From JAGWBG01 sp034421095 (GTDB lineage Bacteria; Chloroflexota; Dehalococcoidia; Lucifugimonadales; JAGWBF01): a stretch of DNA of 64,000 nt. Below the pieces are notes generated by a model. It was not told where the DNA came from. It saw only the letters and a program-made list of their open reading frames with translations, and made no database searches. The DNA lies in NCBI GenBank assembly GCA_034421095.1, contig DAOUKR010000026.1, forward strand, positions 62,001 through 126,000, in the 5' to 3' direction. Every line of letters begins with the position of its first letter. Within the stretch, counting starts at the first letter, position 1. The position numbers were made by a program, and so were the translations under genes. Positions 1-10,200 of this stretch are shown piece by piece.

Positions 1-345
1 CGTCATTCCGGCCTCTGAGCCGGAATCCATAGGCCCTTGCCTGCAGACCTGGGTGAGGGAAGGGGGGAGGTGGATTCTGGCTTCCGCCAGAATGACGGAA
101 GTGGGCAGGCTCTTCGCCAGAATGACGGGAGGGCATAATTCCCTCTCCCCTGGCGGGAGAGGGTTAGGGTGAGGGGCGATACCCCCCACCTCAATCCTCC
201 CCCGCAAGGGGGGAGGAGGAAGGGACCGGAATCCATAGGCCCTTGTCTGTAGACCTGGGCGAGGGAAGGGGAGAGGTCTCCTGGATTCTGGCTTCCGCCA
301 GAATGACGGGAGTGGGCAGGCTCTTCGCGAGAATGACAGGCGGGG
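1..345. repeat. Cluster of dispersed palindromic intergenic repeats
   Basis: No gene is seen in this stretch downstream of rho. It holds two imperfect direct copies (about 20-130 and 228-337) of a unit that starts with GCCGGAATCCATAGGCCC and contains the palindrome TTCTGGCTTCCGCCAGAA followed by TGACG. Between them is a second repeat type (about 140-215) with pyrimidine-rich and purine-rich arms. The 31 bases at 178-208 recur exactly at 21049-21079. This is typical of REP/MITE-like dispersed elements. The hairpins may also act as transcript ends for the pyrG-fsa-rho block, which is inference. Confidence 0.75.
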
Positions 346-387
346 GTGCCGAATGAGAAATGGGAAGGGGAGTCGGCCCGGCAGCAG

Positions 388-1674
388 CTAGGCCTCTTTG
401 GAGAGGTTCGCCAGGAACTCCTGGTTGCTGCGTGTCTTGGCCAGCCTCTCCAGGACGCGCTCTGTGGCGTCGCTGCTGTTCACCGTATCGTTGGAGAGGA
501 GAGCGACCATGCGCCGGAGAAGGAGGACCTGTTTCGTGGTGGTATCGTCGAAGAAAAGCTCCTCCCGGCGGGTGCCGCTGCGCTGAATGTCTATGGCTGG
601 GAAGAAGCGGCGCTCGGCAAGCCTGCGGTCCAGGTGCAGCTCCATGTTGCCGGTGCCCTTGAACTCCTCGTAGATAACCTCGTCCATGCGGCTGCCGGTA
701 TCCACCAGGCAGTTGGCTATGATGGTGAGACTTCCGCCGTGCTCCACGTTTCGAGCGGCGCCAAAGAACCGCTTGGGGGGGTAAAGGGCGACCGGGTCTA
801 TGCCGCCGGAGAGGGTGCGTCCACTGGCGGGCGCGGCCAGGTTGTAGGCCCTCGTGAAGCGGGTGATGCTGTCAAGGAGGATGACCACGTCCCTCTGAGA
901 CTCCACCAGGCGCTTGGCTCGCTCCAGGGCAAGCTCCCCGACCCGGCACTGGTCTTCCACCGACTCGTCGAAGGTCGAGGCAAATACCTCCCCCCGGATT
1001 GAGCGCTGCATATCGGTAACCTCTTCCGGGCGTTCGCCAATCAGGACCACCATGAGGTCCACCTTGGGGCAGTTGGTTGTGACGCCGTTAGCCACGTGCT
1101 TCAATACGGTGGTCTTTCCGGCTTTGGGCGGCGCAACAATGAGGCCCCGCTGGCCCAGGCCGATGGGGGAGAAAAGGTCTATCATTCGCGTGGTGAGGTT
1201 GCTGGGGTCGGTCTCCAGCTTTATCTGCTCGTCGGGGAACACGGGTGTGAGGTACTCGAAGGGGGGCCTGGAACGCGCTCCTTCGGGGTCCAGGCCGTTG
1301 ACCCTCTCGACCCTGACCAGACCGAAGTACCTTTCGCCGTCCTTTGGCGGCCTCACCTGCCCTGATATGGTGTCGCCGGTCCTGAGGGCGAAACGCCTTA
1401 TCTGGGACTGGGACACGTATACGTCCCCGGTGGCAGGGCGCAGGCCGTTCTGCCGGAGGAATCCATACCCCTCGGGCATGATTTCCAGGACGCCGCTGGC
1501 CACAAGGCCCTGCTGGTCGGAATACATCTGGAATATGCGGTGCAGAACGTCTTCCCTGCGCAGGTTTGCCAGGGGAGGGCCGTCGTCGAGGCCGATGTCA
1601 TGGGCAACGACGAGTAGCTCATCCTTGGACTTTCGCTCCAGCTCCGCAATATTTATTGCATGTTCAGTAGTCAC
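388..1674 (-). CDS. rho: Transcription termination factor Rho
   Basis: Rho is a hexameric RNA-dependent ATPase/helicase that ends transcription at unstructured C-rich RNA. The protein has an N-terminal Rho domain, a cold-shock-like RNA-binding domain (EGYGFLR), the Walker A motif APPKAGKTT and the Walker B stretch VVILLDSITRF. I chose the GTG at 1674 because GAGGTGA lies five bases upstream. This gives 428 residues, close to the usual ~420. The open frame extends upstream to 1785 (an in-frame ATG gives MGRIGD), so a longer N-terminus cannot be excluded. The gene is last in a minus-strand block after pyrG and fsa, an order that resembles the pyrG-tal-rho neighbourhood of Firmicutes. Confidence 0.96.
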   Translation of the reverse strand: MTTEHAINIAELERKSKDELLVVAHDIGLDDGPPLANLRREDVLHRIFQMYSDQQGLVASGVLEIMPEGYGFLRQNGLRPATGDVYVSQSQIRRFALRTGDTISGQVRPPKDGERYFGLVRVERVNGLDPEGARSRPPFEYLTPVFPDEQIKLETDPSNLTTRMIDLFSPIGLGQRGLIVAPPKAGKTTVLKHVANGVTTNCPKVDLMVVLIGERPEEVTDMQRSIRGEVFASTFDESVEDQCRVGELALERAKRLVESQRDVVILLDSITRFTRAYNLAAPASGRTLSGGIDPVALYPPKRFFGAARNVEHGGSLTIIANCLVDTGSRMDEVIYEEFKGTGNMELHLDRRLAERRFFPAIDIQRSGTRREELFFDDTTTKQVLLLRRMVALLSNDTVNSSDATERVLERLAKTRSNQEFLANLSKEA

Positions 1675-1918
1675 GGGTATCACCTCAAAACGGGTAGATT
1701 TTGGATACTGAGACGTGAATAGGTCTCCAATCCGGCCCATTCCCCGTCTTTCTGCCTCAGGCAGACAAAATCGGGAATTCAACACGCCTCATATTGGACT
1801 CCCGGGACTCCGCCTTCACCGGAGTGACCACCATGGAGCCCAGCCGATTGTCCACGTATCAGAGTATAGATGGGTCAAGGGGAAATCCGAAAAAGCCTCT
1901 TATCTCCTGGAGTTCACG

Positions 1919-2575
1919 TCACGACGAGGCCTGCTGCCAGTCTTGCAAGAAGCGAGTCTGGCCCGCGTCTGTGAGGGGATGCTTTATCATCTGCATGAGC
2001 ACCGAAAAGGGCACGGTTGAGATGTCTGCGCCCGCCTTGGCGGCAGCGACACAGTGCAGGGAATTGCGTATGCTGGCAGCCATTACCTTGGTCTTGACGT
2101 TGTAGTGCCGGAAAATGGACGCTATGTCTTCCACCAGCTGCATCCCGTCGTGACCCACGTCGTCCAGCCGCCCGACGAAGGGGCTTACCACCGTAGCCCC
2201 TGCCTGCGCTCCCAACAGGGCCTGGTTTACCGAGAAACACAGGGTCTGGTTCACCTTTATGTTGTCCTTGGAGAGGGCCGCCATGGCCTCGATGCCGGCG
2301 ATGGTGCTGGGAAGCTTGACCCAGGGATTGGGTATCCAGTTGACTATATCCCTGCCCTCGGTAATCATCCCCTCCACGTCGGCGCTGATTACCTCCACGG
2401 ATATTGGGCCGTCTATTATCTCGGCTATTTCCTGCACCGCCGACTTGTAGGCCTCGAATTTCCCAATCCCTTCCTTGGCTGCCAGGGAAGGGTTGGTCGT
2501 GACGCCCCGCACCACGCCAAGGCGCGCGCCCTGGCGAATCTCATCCATGTTGGCGGTGTCCAGGAAAAGCTCCAT
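1919..2575 (-). CDS. fsa: Fructose-6-phosphate aldolase/TalC-type transaldolase
   Basis: This is a short transaldolase-family enzyme of 218 residues, the length of the TalC/FSA subfamily rather than the ~315-residue classical transaldolase. It would act in the cytosol on fructose 6-phosphate, sedoheptulose 7-phosphate or related sugars. The N-terminus has the family signature LFLDTANMDEI and TTNPSL. The Schiff-base lysine is most likely Lys87 in WVKLPST. The C-terminal half keeps the SPFVGRLDD motif. GTGAGGAG lies eight bases before the ATG. It sits between pyrG and rho on the same strand. Whether it is an aldolase or a true transaldolase cannot be told from sequence alone. Confidence 0.92.
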   Translation of the reverse strand: MELFLDTANMDEIRQGARLGVVRGVTTNPSLAAKEGIGKFEAYKSAVQEIAEIIDGPISVEVISADVEGMITEGRDIVNWIPNPWVKLPSTIAGIEAMAALSKDNIKVNQTLCFSVNQALLGAQAGATVVSPFVGRLDDVGHDGMQLVEDIASIFRHYNVKTKVMAASIRNSLHCVAAAKAGADISTVPFSVLMQMIKHPLTDAGQTRFLQDWQQASS

Positions 2576-2669
2576 TGTTACGGCTCCTCACTTTCCTTCA
2601 TATACATTATATTTAAGAAGTGGCCGAAGGCTGCGATAATGGTATGCCATCACCAACCGCTTGCCTGCA

Positions 2670-4301
2670 CTACAGAGGGAGGGCTGGCTGTGCTCCTTCT
2701 CTGAGTGTCACCTTTGCGGCGGCTATGAACTCCTGGAAAAGGGGATGGGAACGGTTGGGCCTTGACCGGAACTCAGGGTGGAACTGCACTCCCACCATGA
2801 AAGGGTGCTCCACCGTCTCCATAATCTCCACCAGCTTGCCATCGGGCGATACCCCGCTGGCAAGGAGGCCCACGTCCTCCAGGGCCTCTCGATACGCGTT
2901 ATTGACCTCAAAACGGTGCCTGTGCCGTTCCACTATGAGGGTATCCGCGTAAGCCCGCTGAGCCGAACTGCCTTCCATCAGGCGGCAAGGGTAAGTACCC
3001 AGGCGCATGGTGCCGCCCTTATCGGTAATGGAACGCTGCTCTGGCATTATGTCTATCACAGGGTCAGGCGTATCCGGGTCAAACTCCGATGAGTTGGCAG
3101 ACCTCAGGCCCAGAACGTGCCTCGCATACTCTACCACCATAACCTGAAGCCCAAGACATAGACCAAAATAAGGGATTTTATTCTTCCGGGCGTAGTGGGC
3201 TGTCTGTATCATTCCGTTTACTCCGCGAGGACCGAATCCCCCGGGAACGACAATGCCACACGCCGTCTTGAGCAGGGAGTCAGGCCCCTCCCTTTCGATG
3301 TCTTCAGAGTGTATCCACTGTATCTCTATGTCCCTGTCATTATACAGCCCGGCGTGGTTCAGGGCCTCGGTGACCGATATGTAGGAGTCGGGCAACTCCA
3401 CGTACTTGCCGACCACTGCGATGGGCACTTTCTCTTTAGACTCGTTCATGCGCTCCACCATGGAGGCCCATTCCACAATATCCTTGCCTCTGCTGGTGAG
3501 GCCCAGAGCGTTTACCAGCAGGTCGCCCAATCCGTACTCCTCCAGTATCAGGGGCACTTCGTACACCTTTGACGCAGTGACCAGGGGAATGACGGAGTTA
3601 CTGGCCACGTCGCAGAAGAGGGAGATTTTGTCTTTTATTGCCATCGGCATGGGACAGTCGCTGCGGCAGACAATGGCATCGGGATGCACGCCTATGCTTC
3701 TCAGTTCCTTGACGCTGTGCTGAGTGGGCTTGGTTTTCAACTCTCCGGTGGTGGACATGTGGGGCAACAGGGTCACATGGATGTAGAAGACGTTATCCCT
3801 GCCAACGTCGTTACGCATCTGGCGTATAGCTTCAAGGAAGGGTAGTCCTTCTATGTCCCCTACCGTGCCCCCTACCTCCACTACAATTACCTCTGCACCG
3901 GACTCTTCGGCGAGGGCCGTTATTCTTTCTTTTATCTCGTTGGTGACGTGGGGGACAGCCTGTATTGTGCCCCCAAGGAAGTCCCCTCGACGCTCTTTGC
4001 CGAGGAGGGACGTGTACAGCTGCCCAGCGGTGATGTTGGACGACCTGGTAAGTTCAAGGTCTATGAAACGCTCATAGTGCCCCAAGTCCATGTCCGTCTC
4101 TCCGCCGTCTTTGGTGACAAAGACCTCGCCGTGCTGGTAGGGAGACATTGTGCCGGGGTCCACGTTAAGGTAGGGGTCCAGCTTCATAACCGAGACAGTG
4201 ATTCCCCTGCTTTTGAGGATGCGCCCAATTGAGGCGACACTAATCCCCTTACCAACGGAACTGACCACTCCACCGGTGACGAAGATATACTTAGCACTCA
4301 T
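2670..4301 (-). CDS. pyrG: CTP synthase
   Basis: CTP synthase makes CTP from UTP, ATP and glutamine, the last step of pyrimidine nucleotide synthesis. The 543-residue protein has the N-terminal amidoligase domain (KYIFVTGGVVSSVGKG, with a P-loop-like GKG) and a C-terminal class I glutaminase domain. The glutaminase triad is visible as Cys382 in GLCLGLQ and His508/Glu510 in VQFHPEF. The length and both domains are normal for the family. There is no strong ribosome-binding site upstream, but homology fixes the start. Next downstream, after a 94-base gap, is the transaldolase gene. Confidence 0.98.
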   Translation of the reverse strand: MSAKYIFVTGGVVSSVGKGISVASIGRILKSRGITVSVMKLDPYLNVDPGTMSPYQHGEVFVTKDGGETDMDLGHYERFIDLELTRSSNITAGQLYTSLLGKERRGDFLGGTIQAVPHVTNEIKERITALAEESGAEVIVVEVGGTVGDIEGLPFLEAIRQMRNDVGRDNVFYIHVTLLPHMSTTGELKTKPTQHSVKELRSIGVHPDAIVCRSDCPMPMAIKDKISLFCDVASNSVIPLVTASKVYEVPLILEEYGLGDLLVNALGLTSRGKDIVEWASMVERMNESKEKVPIAVVGKYVELPDSYISVTEALNHAGLYNDRDIEIQWIHSEDIEREGPDSLLKTACGIVVPGGFGPRGVNGMIQTAHYARKNKIPYFGLCLGLQVMVVEYARHVLGLRSANSSEFDPDTPDPVIDIMPEQRSITDKGGTMRLGTYPCRLMEGSSAQRAYADTLIVERHRHRFEVNNAYREALEDVGLLASGVSPDGKLVEIMETVEHPFMVGVQFHPEFRSRPNRSHPLFQEFIAAAKVTLREGAQPALPL

Positions 4302-4518
4302 AGGTCAACGACAAAGGCACTTTTATCATGGGGGCGACCTTTCACACCTGGGAGGGCAACTGATGAGGGAGGGCAAAAGCGGTGGCGGTTACTAAAGAGT
4401 CAATACCGCCTGCATTAGGTGTATCAGGCTGATTATAGGATAGTGGTTCGGCATGTGTCAATAGTATTGAAGTCCATATAGTGTCCTAGTTTGAATCGGC
4501 TCGCTTGGGGATGTCGGG

Positions 4519-5763
4519 TTACTTCTTGAAAACCAGAATGGTCTCTTGGTCTATAGCAGCGCCAAAGTCTCTCATCTTGGGCAACCGTTTCGTGGGTAGT
4601 CTTCTGAAATGGCATTTCTCTAGCGGCACTCCTATGGCATCCATTAGCTCAACGGTGATTTGACCATTATCCAGGACTTGCTTGTTGAGCACTCGGTTTC
4701 CAATGACAATTACGATGCGGCTCCGAGCTGCACGAGCCAACTCGTGGAGAGCCTTGTAGTAATCGGAATAGAAGGCAACGGCCTCGCGCTCTGAAGCGGG
4801 ATTGGCGGATATGATTTGCAGTGAATCGAGCAGGGTCCGTGACGGGGGGACAACCCGCTCGCTCTTTCCCCAACCCAGGCTTCGGCTCTTGGAGGCTTGG
4901 ATGGTCTTTCGGTCGTATCCCAGCCAGTAGAGCATATTCTTGGCAAACTGGGTGTAGTTGACCCCGTTGCGCTCGTCTCCGTATGGCGGCGAGCACAAAA
5001 TCACGTCCACTACTTCATTGGGCAAGTCCAGGCGTTGAGTATCTCCCTTATTTACACTAGCCTTTGCGCCCGCAGGAAGTGCGGGTACGCGTTCCTCTGC
5101 CATGGTGACGTATTTCCTGAATACCTCGAATACGTCGGGGTTGAAGTTTTCTTGCTTTACCGGAGTCATGCGTCGAAGGCGTACCTCATTGCGGTGGGTA
5201 AGGCTAACACTGCGAACGGTGGCGGAAAACAGGGCTTGGAACAAGGTTCGCAGGTTCGGGTCCCGGAGTTCCTCGATGGCGAACCGTAGGGCAGTCAGGG
5301 GCATGAGCATGTAGTCTTTGAACCAGAATTCCACAAAGTCGGACTTTGGAAAGCGCAGTGACGGCCCATCGTACTCTTTTGATCTTGCGAGAACCCGACC
5401 CCCACCTGCCCGGATTTCGTCTGCTCTAACGTGGGTGGTCTTAGCCTTGGAGACAAGCACGGCCAGGTCGTTGATGTCCCTACCCATAGCCTCCCTGCCG
5501 GACCTGATGGCTTCAACAAGCACCGCGCCTCCCCCGCAGAAGGGGTCCAGCACAGAGCCTTTCTTGGGCACGTACGCATCAATCAACGTGTGGGCCAGAG
5601 CAGGAATCATGGCAGCTACATAGGTGTGAAGCCCATGAGTTGCATATTGGGTATCCTGGCTGGCAAAATCCCAGACACCATCGGGAGTCCCGTTGATAAC
5701 TTTAGGAATGCTCCTTGGCTCCAGAGACGATCCGGAATGTGGGGTAGACAAATGTACTGTCAT
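4519..5763 (-). CDS. Orphan DNA (amino-) methyltransferase, SPPY type
   Basis: This is a predicted S-adenosylmethionine-dependent DNA amino-methyltransferase (N4-cytosine or N6-adenine). The SAM-binding motif I, DPFCGGG, is at residues 73-79, and the catalytic motif IV, SPPY, is at 258-261 after a hydrophobic strand (VVDVILC). SPPY favours N4-cytosine, but this is not decisive. Motif I precedes motif IV with about 180 residues between, as in alpha-class enzymes with an intervening target-recognition region. No restriction endonuclease or specificity gene is nearby, so it appears solitary. It lies 72 bases downstream of gltD on the same strand. The ATG at 5763 lacks a clear Shine-Dalgarno sequence. 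An RNA methyltransferase of similar fold is a less likely alternative. Confidence 0.8.
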   Translation of the reverse strand: MTVHLSTPHSGSSLEPRSIPKVINGTPDGVWDFASQDTQYATHGLHTYVAAMIPALAHTLIDAYVPKKGSVLDPFCGGGAVLVEAIRSGREAMGRDINDLAVLVSKAKTTHVRADEIRAGGGRVLARSKEYDGPSLRFPKSDFVEFWFKDYMLMPLTALRFAIEELRDPNLRTLFQALFSATVRSVSLTHRNEVRLRRMTPVKQENFNPDVFEVFRKYVTMAEERVPALPAGAKASVNKGDTQRLDLPNEVVDVILCSPPYGDERNGVNYTQFAKNMLYWLGYDRKTIQASKSRSLGWGKSERVVPPSRTLLDSLQIISANPASEREAVAFYSDYYKALHELARAARSRIVIVIGNRVLNKQVLDNGQITVELMDAIGVPLEKCHFRRLPTKRLPKMRDFGAAIDQETILVFKK

Positions 5764-5835
5764 GCTATGCTGGGCATCGTGTCAAACTCGCCAGGTTTCG
5801 ACAAACCGGCAAAGTCCAATATTCTTGGGCGAGGG

Positions 5836-7287
5836 CTACCGGAGAGACCGGGGCAGGCTGGTCGTGCCCATAAGGAATTTATCTATATGGTGGGCAGCCT
5901 CACGACCTTCGGCTATGGCCCAGACCACCAAGGATTGCCCCCGGGCGGCGTCCCCTGCGGCGAATACACCGGGAACACTGCTCATCTTATTGTGGTCCGT
6001 TTTTACGTTGCCACGCCTGTCCAACTCGACGCCAAGGTCGGACACCAGGCCGGATTGCTCGGGGTGGAGGAACCCCAGGGCCAGCAACACCAGGTCCACT
6101 TCTATCTCGAACTCGCTGCCGGGTATCTCGTTCATGGTAGGGCGTCCGTTGGAGTCGGGAGGGCCCCACTTCAGACGCACTGCGTGGAGCTTTTCCACGT
6201 GACCGTTGCTTCCTGAGAAGAACTTGGTCTGGATGCTGTAGTCGCGAACGCCCCCCTCCTCATGGGCCGCTGAAGACCTGAGAATCAGAGGCCATTGGGG
6301 CCAGGGGTTGTTGGGCTGCCTCTCCTCTGGAGGCTCAGGAAGCAACTCGTATTGGTAGACCACCTCAGCACCATGCCGGTGCGCCGTTCCCAGACAGTCG
6401 GCGCCGGTATCACCGCCGCCCAGGATAACTACGCGCTTTCCCTCGGCGGTAATCCTCTCGGCGGGGTCTATGTGCTCACCGGCAAGGAGCTTATTTTGCT
6501 GGGGCAGGTACTCCATAGCCAGGTGAATGCCCCTGAGATCCCGTCCCGGAATTTCCAGGTCGCGGGCTTTGGTGGAGCCAATGGCAATGCAGATGGCGTC
6601 GAAGTCCTCACGCAGCTTGTCGGTGGGGTAGTCCACACCTACGTTGGTCCCGGTCTTGAACTCGACTCCCTCTTGAGCCATGAGGTCAACTCGGCGCTTC
6701 ACCACGGACTTCTCCAGCTTGAAGTCCGGGATGCCCAGGGTGAGCAGGCCACCTATATAGTCGTCCCTCTCGAATACGGTGACCCAGTGTCCGGCACGGT
6801 TAATCTGCTGGGCTGCGGCCAGTCCCGCAGGACCGGACCCCACTATAGCTACCCTCTTGCCCGTTCGCTCTTTGGGTGGCTGGGGAACAATCCAGCTCTC
6901 CTCGAAACCCCGGTCAGCGATGGCCTTTTCTATGTATTCTATGGTGACCGGGTCGTCGTTGATGGCCAGGGTACAGGCCGCTTCACAAGGGGCGGGGCAA
7001 ATCCTGCCCGTGAACTCGGGAAAGTTGTTAGTCGAGTGAAGCTCGGCCAGGGCCTCCCTCCACCGGCCACGGTACACCAGGTCGTTCCAGTCGGGGATTA
7101 TGTTCCCCAGTGGGCAGCCTGTATGGCAGAAGGGTACGGCGCAGTTCATGCAGCGAGCGCCCTGGTCCCTGACCTTCTGATCGGGCCACTCCTGGTAGAA
7201 CTCGCGGTAGTCCTTTACACGCTCCGAGACAGGGCGTCTCTCAGGACCTTCACGCTCAAACTCTTTGAATCCGGTGGGTTTACCCAT
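5836..7287 (-). CDS. gltD: Glutamate synthase (NADPH) small subunit
   Basis: GltD passes electrons from NADPH through FAD and iron-sulfur clusters to the large subunit during glutamate synthesis. The 483-residue protein has N-terminal cysteine clusters (CMNCAVPFCHTGCPLG and CPAPCEAAC), the FAD-binding motif GSGPAGLAAA and a second Rossmann motif GGGDTGADC for NADPH. The length matches the family. Its ATG overlaps the last eight bases of gltB, which implies translational coupling and one transcript. Together with the upstream glutamine synthetases it completes the GS-GOGAT route of ammonium assimilation. Confidence 0.96.
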   Translation of the reverse strand: MGKPTGFKEFEREGPERRPVSERVKDYREFYQEWPDQKVRDQGARCMNCAVPFCHTGCPLGNIIPDWNDLVYRGRWREALAELHSTNNFPEFTGRICPAPCEAACTLAINDDPVTIEYIEKAIADRGFEESWIVPQPPKERTGKRVAIVGSGPAGLAAAQQINRAGHWVTVFERDDYIGGLLTLGIPDFKLEKSVVKRRVDLMAQEGVEFKTGTNVGVDYPTDKLREDFDAICIAIGSTKARDLEIPGRDLRGIHLAMEYLPQQNKLLAGEHIDPAERITAEGKRVVILGGGDTGADCLGTAHRHGAEVVYQYELLPEPPEERQPNNPWPQWPLILRSSAAHEEGGVRDYSIQTKFFSGSNGHVEKLHAVRLKWGPPDSNGRPTMNEIPGSEFEIEVDLVLLALGFLHPEQSGLVSDLGVELDRRGNVKTDHNKMSSVPGVFAAGDAARGQSLVVWAIAEGREAAHHIDKFLMGTTSLPRSLR

Positions 7288-10200
7288 GGGTTGCTATTCC
7301 AGCCAGGTCCTCTCTCACTTTTCGTTCTTCAAGGACTCTCCGGTAGTCCTGAGGGAAAATCTTTACGAATCTGGACACCGACTCGTCCCAGGTGTTGAGT
7401 ATTCTCTGCGCCGTTGTGCTGCCGGTGCTATCCAGGTGCTCCTGTATCAGCCCTCGCAGCGTCTCCAGGTCATTTTCCTCGACTACTTTTTCCAAGTCAA
7501 CCATCTCCTGGTTGCACCGGTCACTGAATGTCCCGTCCTCATCGAAGATGTAGGCGAACCCCCCGCTCATGCCGGCTGCGAAGTTGCGTCCCGTCTGACC
7601 CAACACCACCACTACACCCCCGGTCATGTACTCGCATCCGTGGTCTCCAACGCCTTCCACTACGGTATGGGCACCGCTGTTTCGGACGGCGAACCGCTCG
7701 CCGGCAATGCCTCTTATGAAGACCTTGCCGCCGGTGGCCCCATAGAGGACCACGTTGCCCACGATGACGTTTTTCTCCGGGACGAAGGTGGAGCCTTTGG
7801 GCGGGTAGACGACTATATGTCCGCCGGAGAGGCCCTTGGCAAAATAGTCGTTGGAGTCTCCCTCCAGAGTTATGGACACTCCCGGTGCCAGGAAGGCCCC
7901 GAAGCTCTGTCCGGCGGAGCCTTTGAACTTAATCTGGATGGTATTATCGGGCAGGCCATCCTCGCCGTAGCGTTTTGATACCTTCCCGCTTAGCATAGCA
8001 CCAACCGTCCGATGCGAGTTATTGATGGGAAGCTCCATTTTGACGGGGGTCCTGTTCTCCAGGGCGTCTATGGACATCTCGATGAGATTGTGGTCCAGGG
8101 CGGACTCCAGGCCGTGGTCCTGGTCCTGGCAGTGGTAGGTAGCCACCCAGTCCGGCACCTCAGGCTTGTGAAGCAGGTTAGACAGGTCTATGTTCTGGGC
8201 CTTCCAGTGCTCAATGGCCCGGCGGGTGTCCAATCTGTCCACTCGTCCCACCATCTCGTTTATCGTCCGGAAGCCCATCTGGGCCATTATCTCCCGCAGG
8301 TGTTCGGCGACGAAGAAGAAGTAGTTTATGACGTGCTCCGGCTGGCCGGCAAACTTGGCACGAAGCTCCGGGTCCTGGGTGGCAATACCGACTGAGCAGG
8401 TGTTGAGATGGCACTTGCGGAGCATGATACAGCCCATAGAGATGAGGGGTGCGGTGGCAAAGCCGAACTCTTCGGCACCCAGCAGGCACGCTATGGCTAC
8501 GTCCCGCCCCGTCTTCAGCTGACCATCGGTCTGGACGACTATGCGGCCCCTTAAATCGTTCATAACCAGCACCTGCTGGGTCTCGGCAACCCCCAACTCC
8601 CAGGGAAGGCCTGCGTGCTTGATTGATGACTCGGGTGATGCGCCCGTGCCCCCGCTATCGCCGCTGATGAGCACCACGTCGCCGTGGCCCTTGGACACAC
8701 CGGCGGCAACCGTTCCCACGCCAACCTCGGCCACCAGCTTCACGTGAACTCGGGCGCTGGGGTTGGTATATTTCAGGTCATATATAAGCTGTGCCAGGTC
8801 CTCGATGGAGTAGATGTCGTGGTGCGGGGGAGGAGAGATTAGCTCAACCCCCGGAGTGGTGTGGCGAATCCACCCGATGTACTCGTCCACCTTGTGGCCG
8901 GGAAGCTGCCCGCCCTCGCCGGGCTTGGAGCCTTGGGCCATTTTTATCTGGAGGTCCCTTGCGTTTATCAAATAGTTGTTGGTGACGCCAAAGCGCCCGG
9001 AGGCCACTTGTTTCATGGCACTGTTGCGCGAGTCGCCGTTATCATCGGGGGTGAACCTGTGGTAGTCCTCGCCACCCTCGCCGGTATTGCTCCGTGCTCC
9101 TATGCGATTCATGGCTATGGCCAGGGTCTCATGGGCCTCACGACTTATGGAGCCAAGGGAAATGGCCCCGGTAGCGAAACGCTTTACGATTTCACTGGCA
9201 GGTTCAACTTCGTCAATTGGGATGGGCTTGTCCAGGGACCTGAACTCCAATAGCCCGCGCAGGGTTGCCATTTCCCTGCTCTGGCCGTCAATCAACTCCG
9301 CGAACTCTTTGTAGGTCTGGTAGCTCTCGGCGCGTACCGCGTGCTGTAGCTTGGCGATGGAGTCGGGGTTGTACATGTGGTACTCCCCGTCACGACGCCA
9401 CAGGTAGTTCCCGCCCACGTCCAGGTCCAGCTTTGCGGCCACGTCCATGTCGGAATAGGTGCGGGTATGTCGTCGCCGGGACTCCTCTTCGATTACGTCC
9501 AGCCCGACTCCCCCAACCCGCGTTGGCGTCCATGAGAAGTACCGGTCCACAAGCTCCTGACTCAGGCCGAGGGCCTCGAATATCTGAGCGCCCCTGTAGC
9601 TCTGTATCGTAGAGATGCCCATCTTGGACATCACTTTCACCACGCCCTTGTGGACGGCTTTGATATAGTTCTTCTCCGCCGTCTTGTGGTCTATGTTGGC
9701 GGGGAGAATGTCCTCCCGTATCAGGTCGTCCAGGGTCTCGAAGGCCAGGTATGGGTTGACGGCGCCAGCACCGTAGCCAATCAGGAGGGCAAAATGGGCC
9801 ACCTCCCTGGGCTCACCCGATTCCACCACCAACCCCGCTTTTGTCCGGAGGCCCTCTCGTATCAGATGATGGTGCACTGTTGAGGTGGCCAGCAGGCTGG
9901 GGACCGGCGCATGGTGGGCGTCCACTCCCCGGTCCGAAAGTATGATGATGCTGTACCCCTCTTCTATAGCCTGGGAGGTCTGGTGGCAAAGATCGTCAAG
10001 GGCCCTCTCCAGCGTACCCTCTCCCTCATCAACTCGGAACAGTGTGGACAAGGTAATAGGCCTGATACCGTCCACTTGCAGGTTGCGAATCTTCTCAAGC
10101 TCGTAGTTGGTGATTATTGGTTCCTTTAGCTTGAGCTGGCGACAGTGCGAAGGTGTCTCATCGAACAGGTTCTGCTCAGACCCGATGAAGCTCTCCGTGG

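Noticed and set aside
6295..7398. Plus-strand open frame (367 codons) across gltD
   Set aside because: It is antisense to GltD, whose motifs are intact, and its translation shows no family features.
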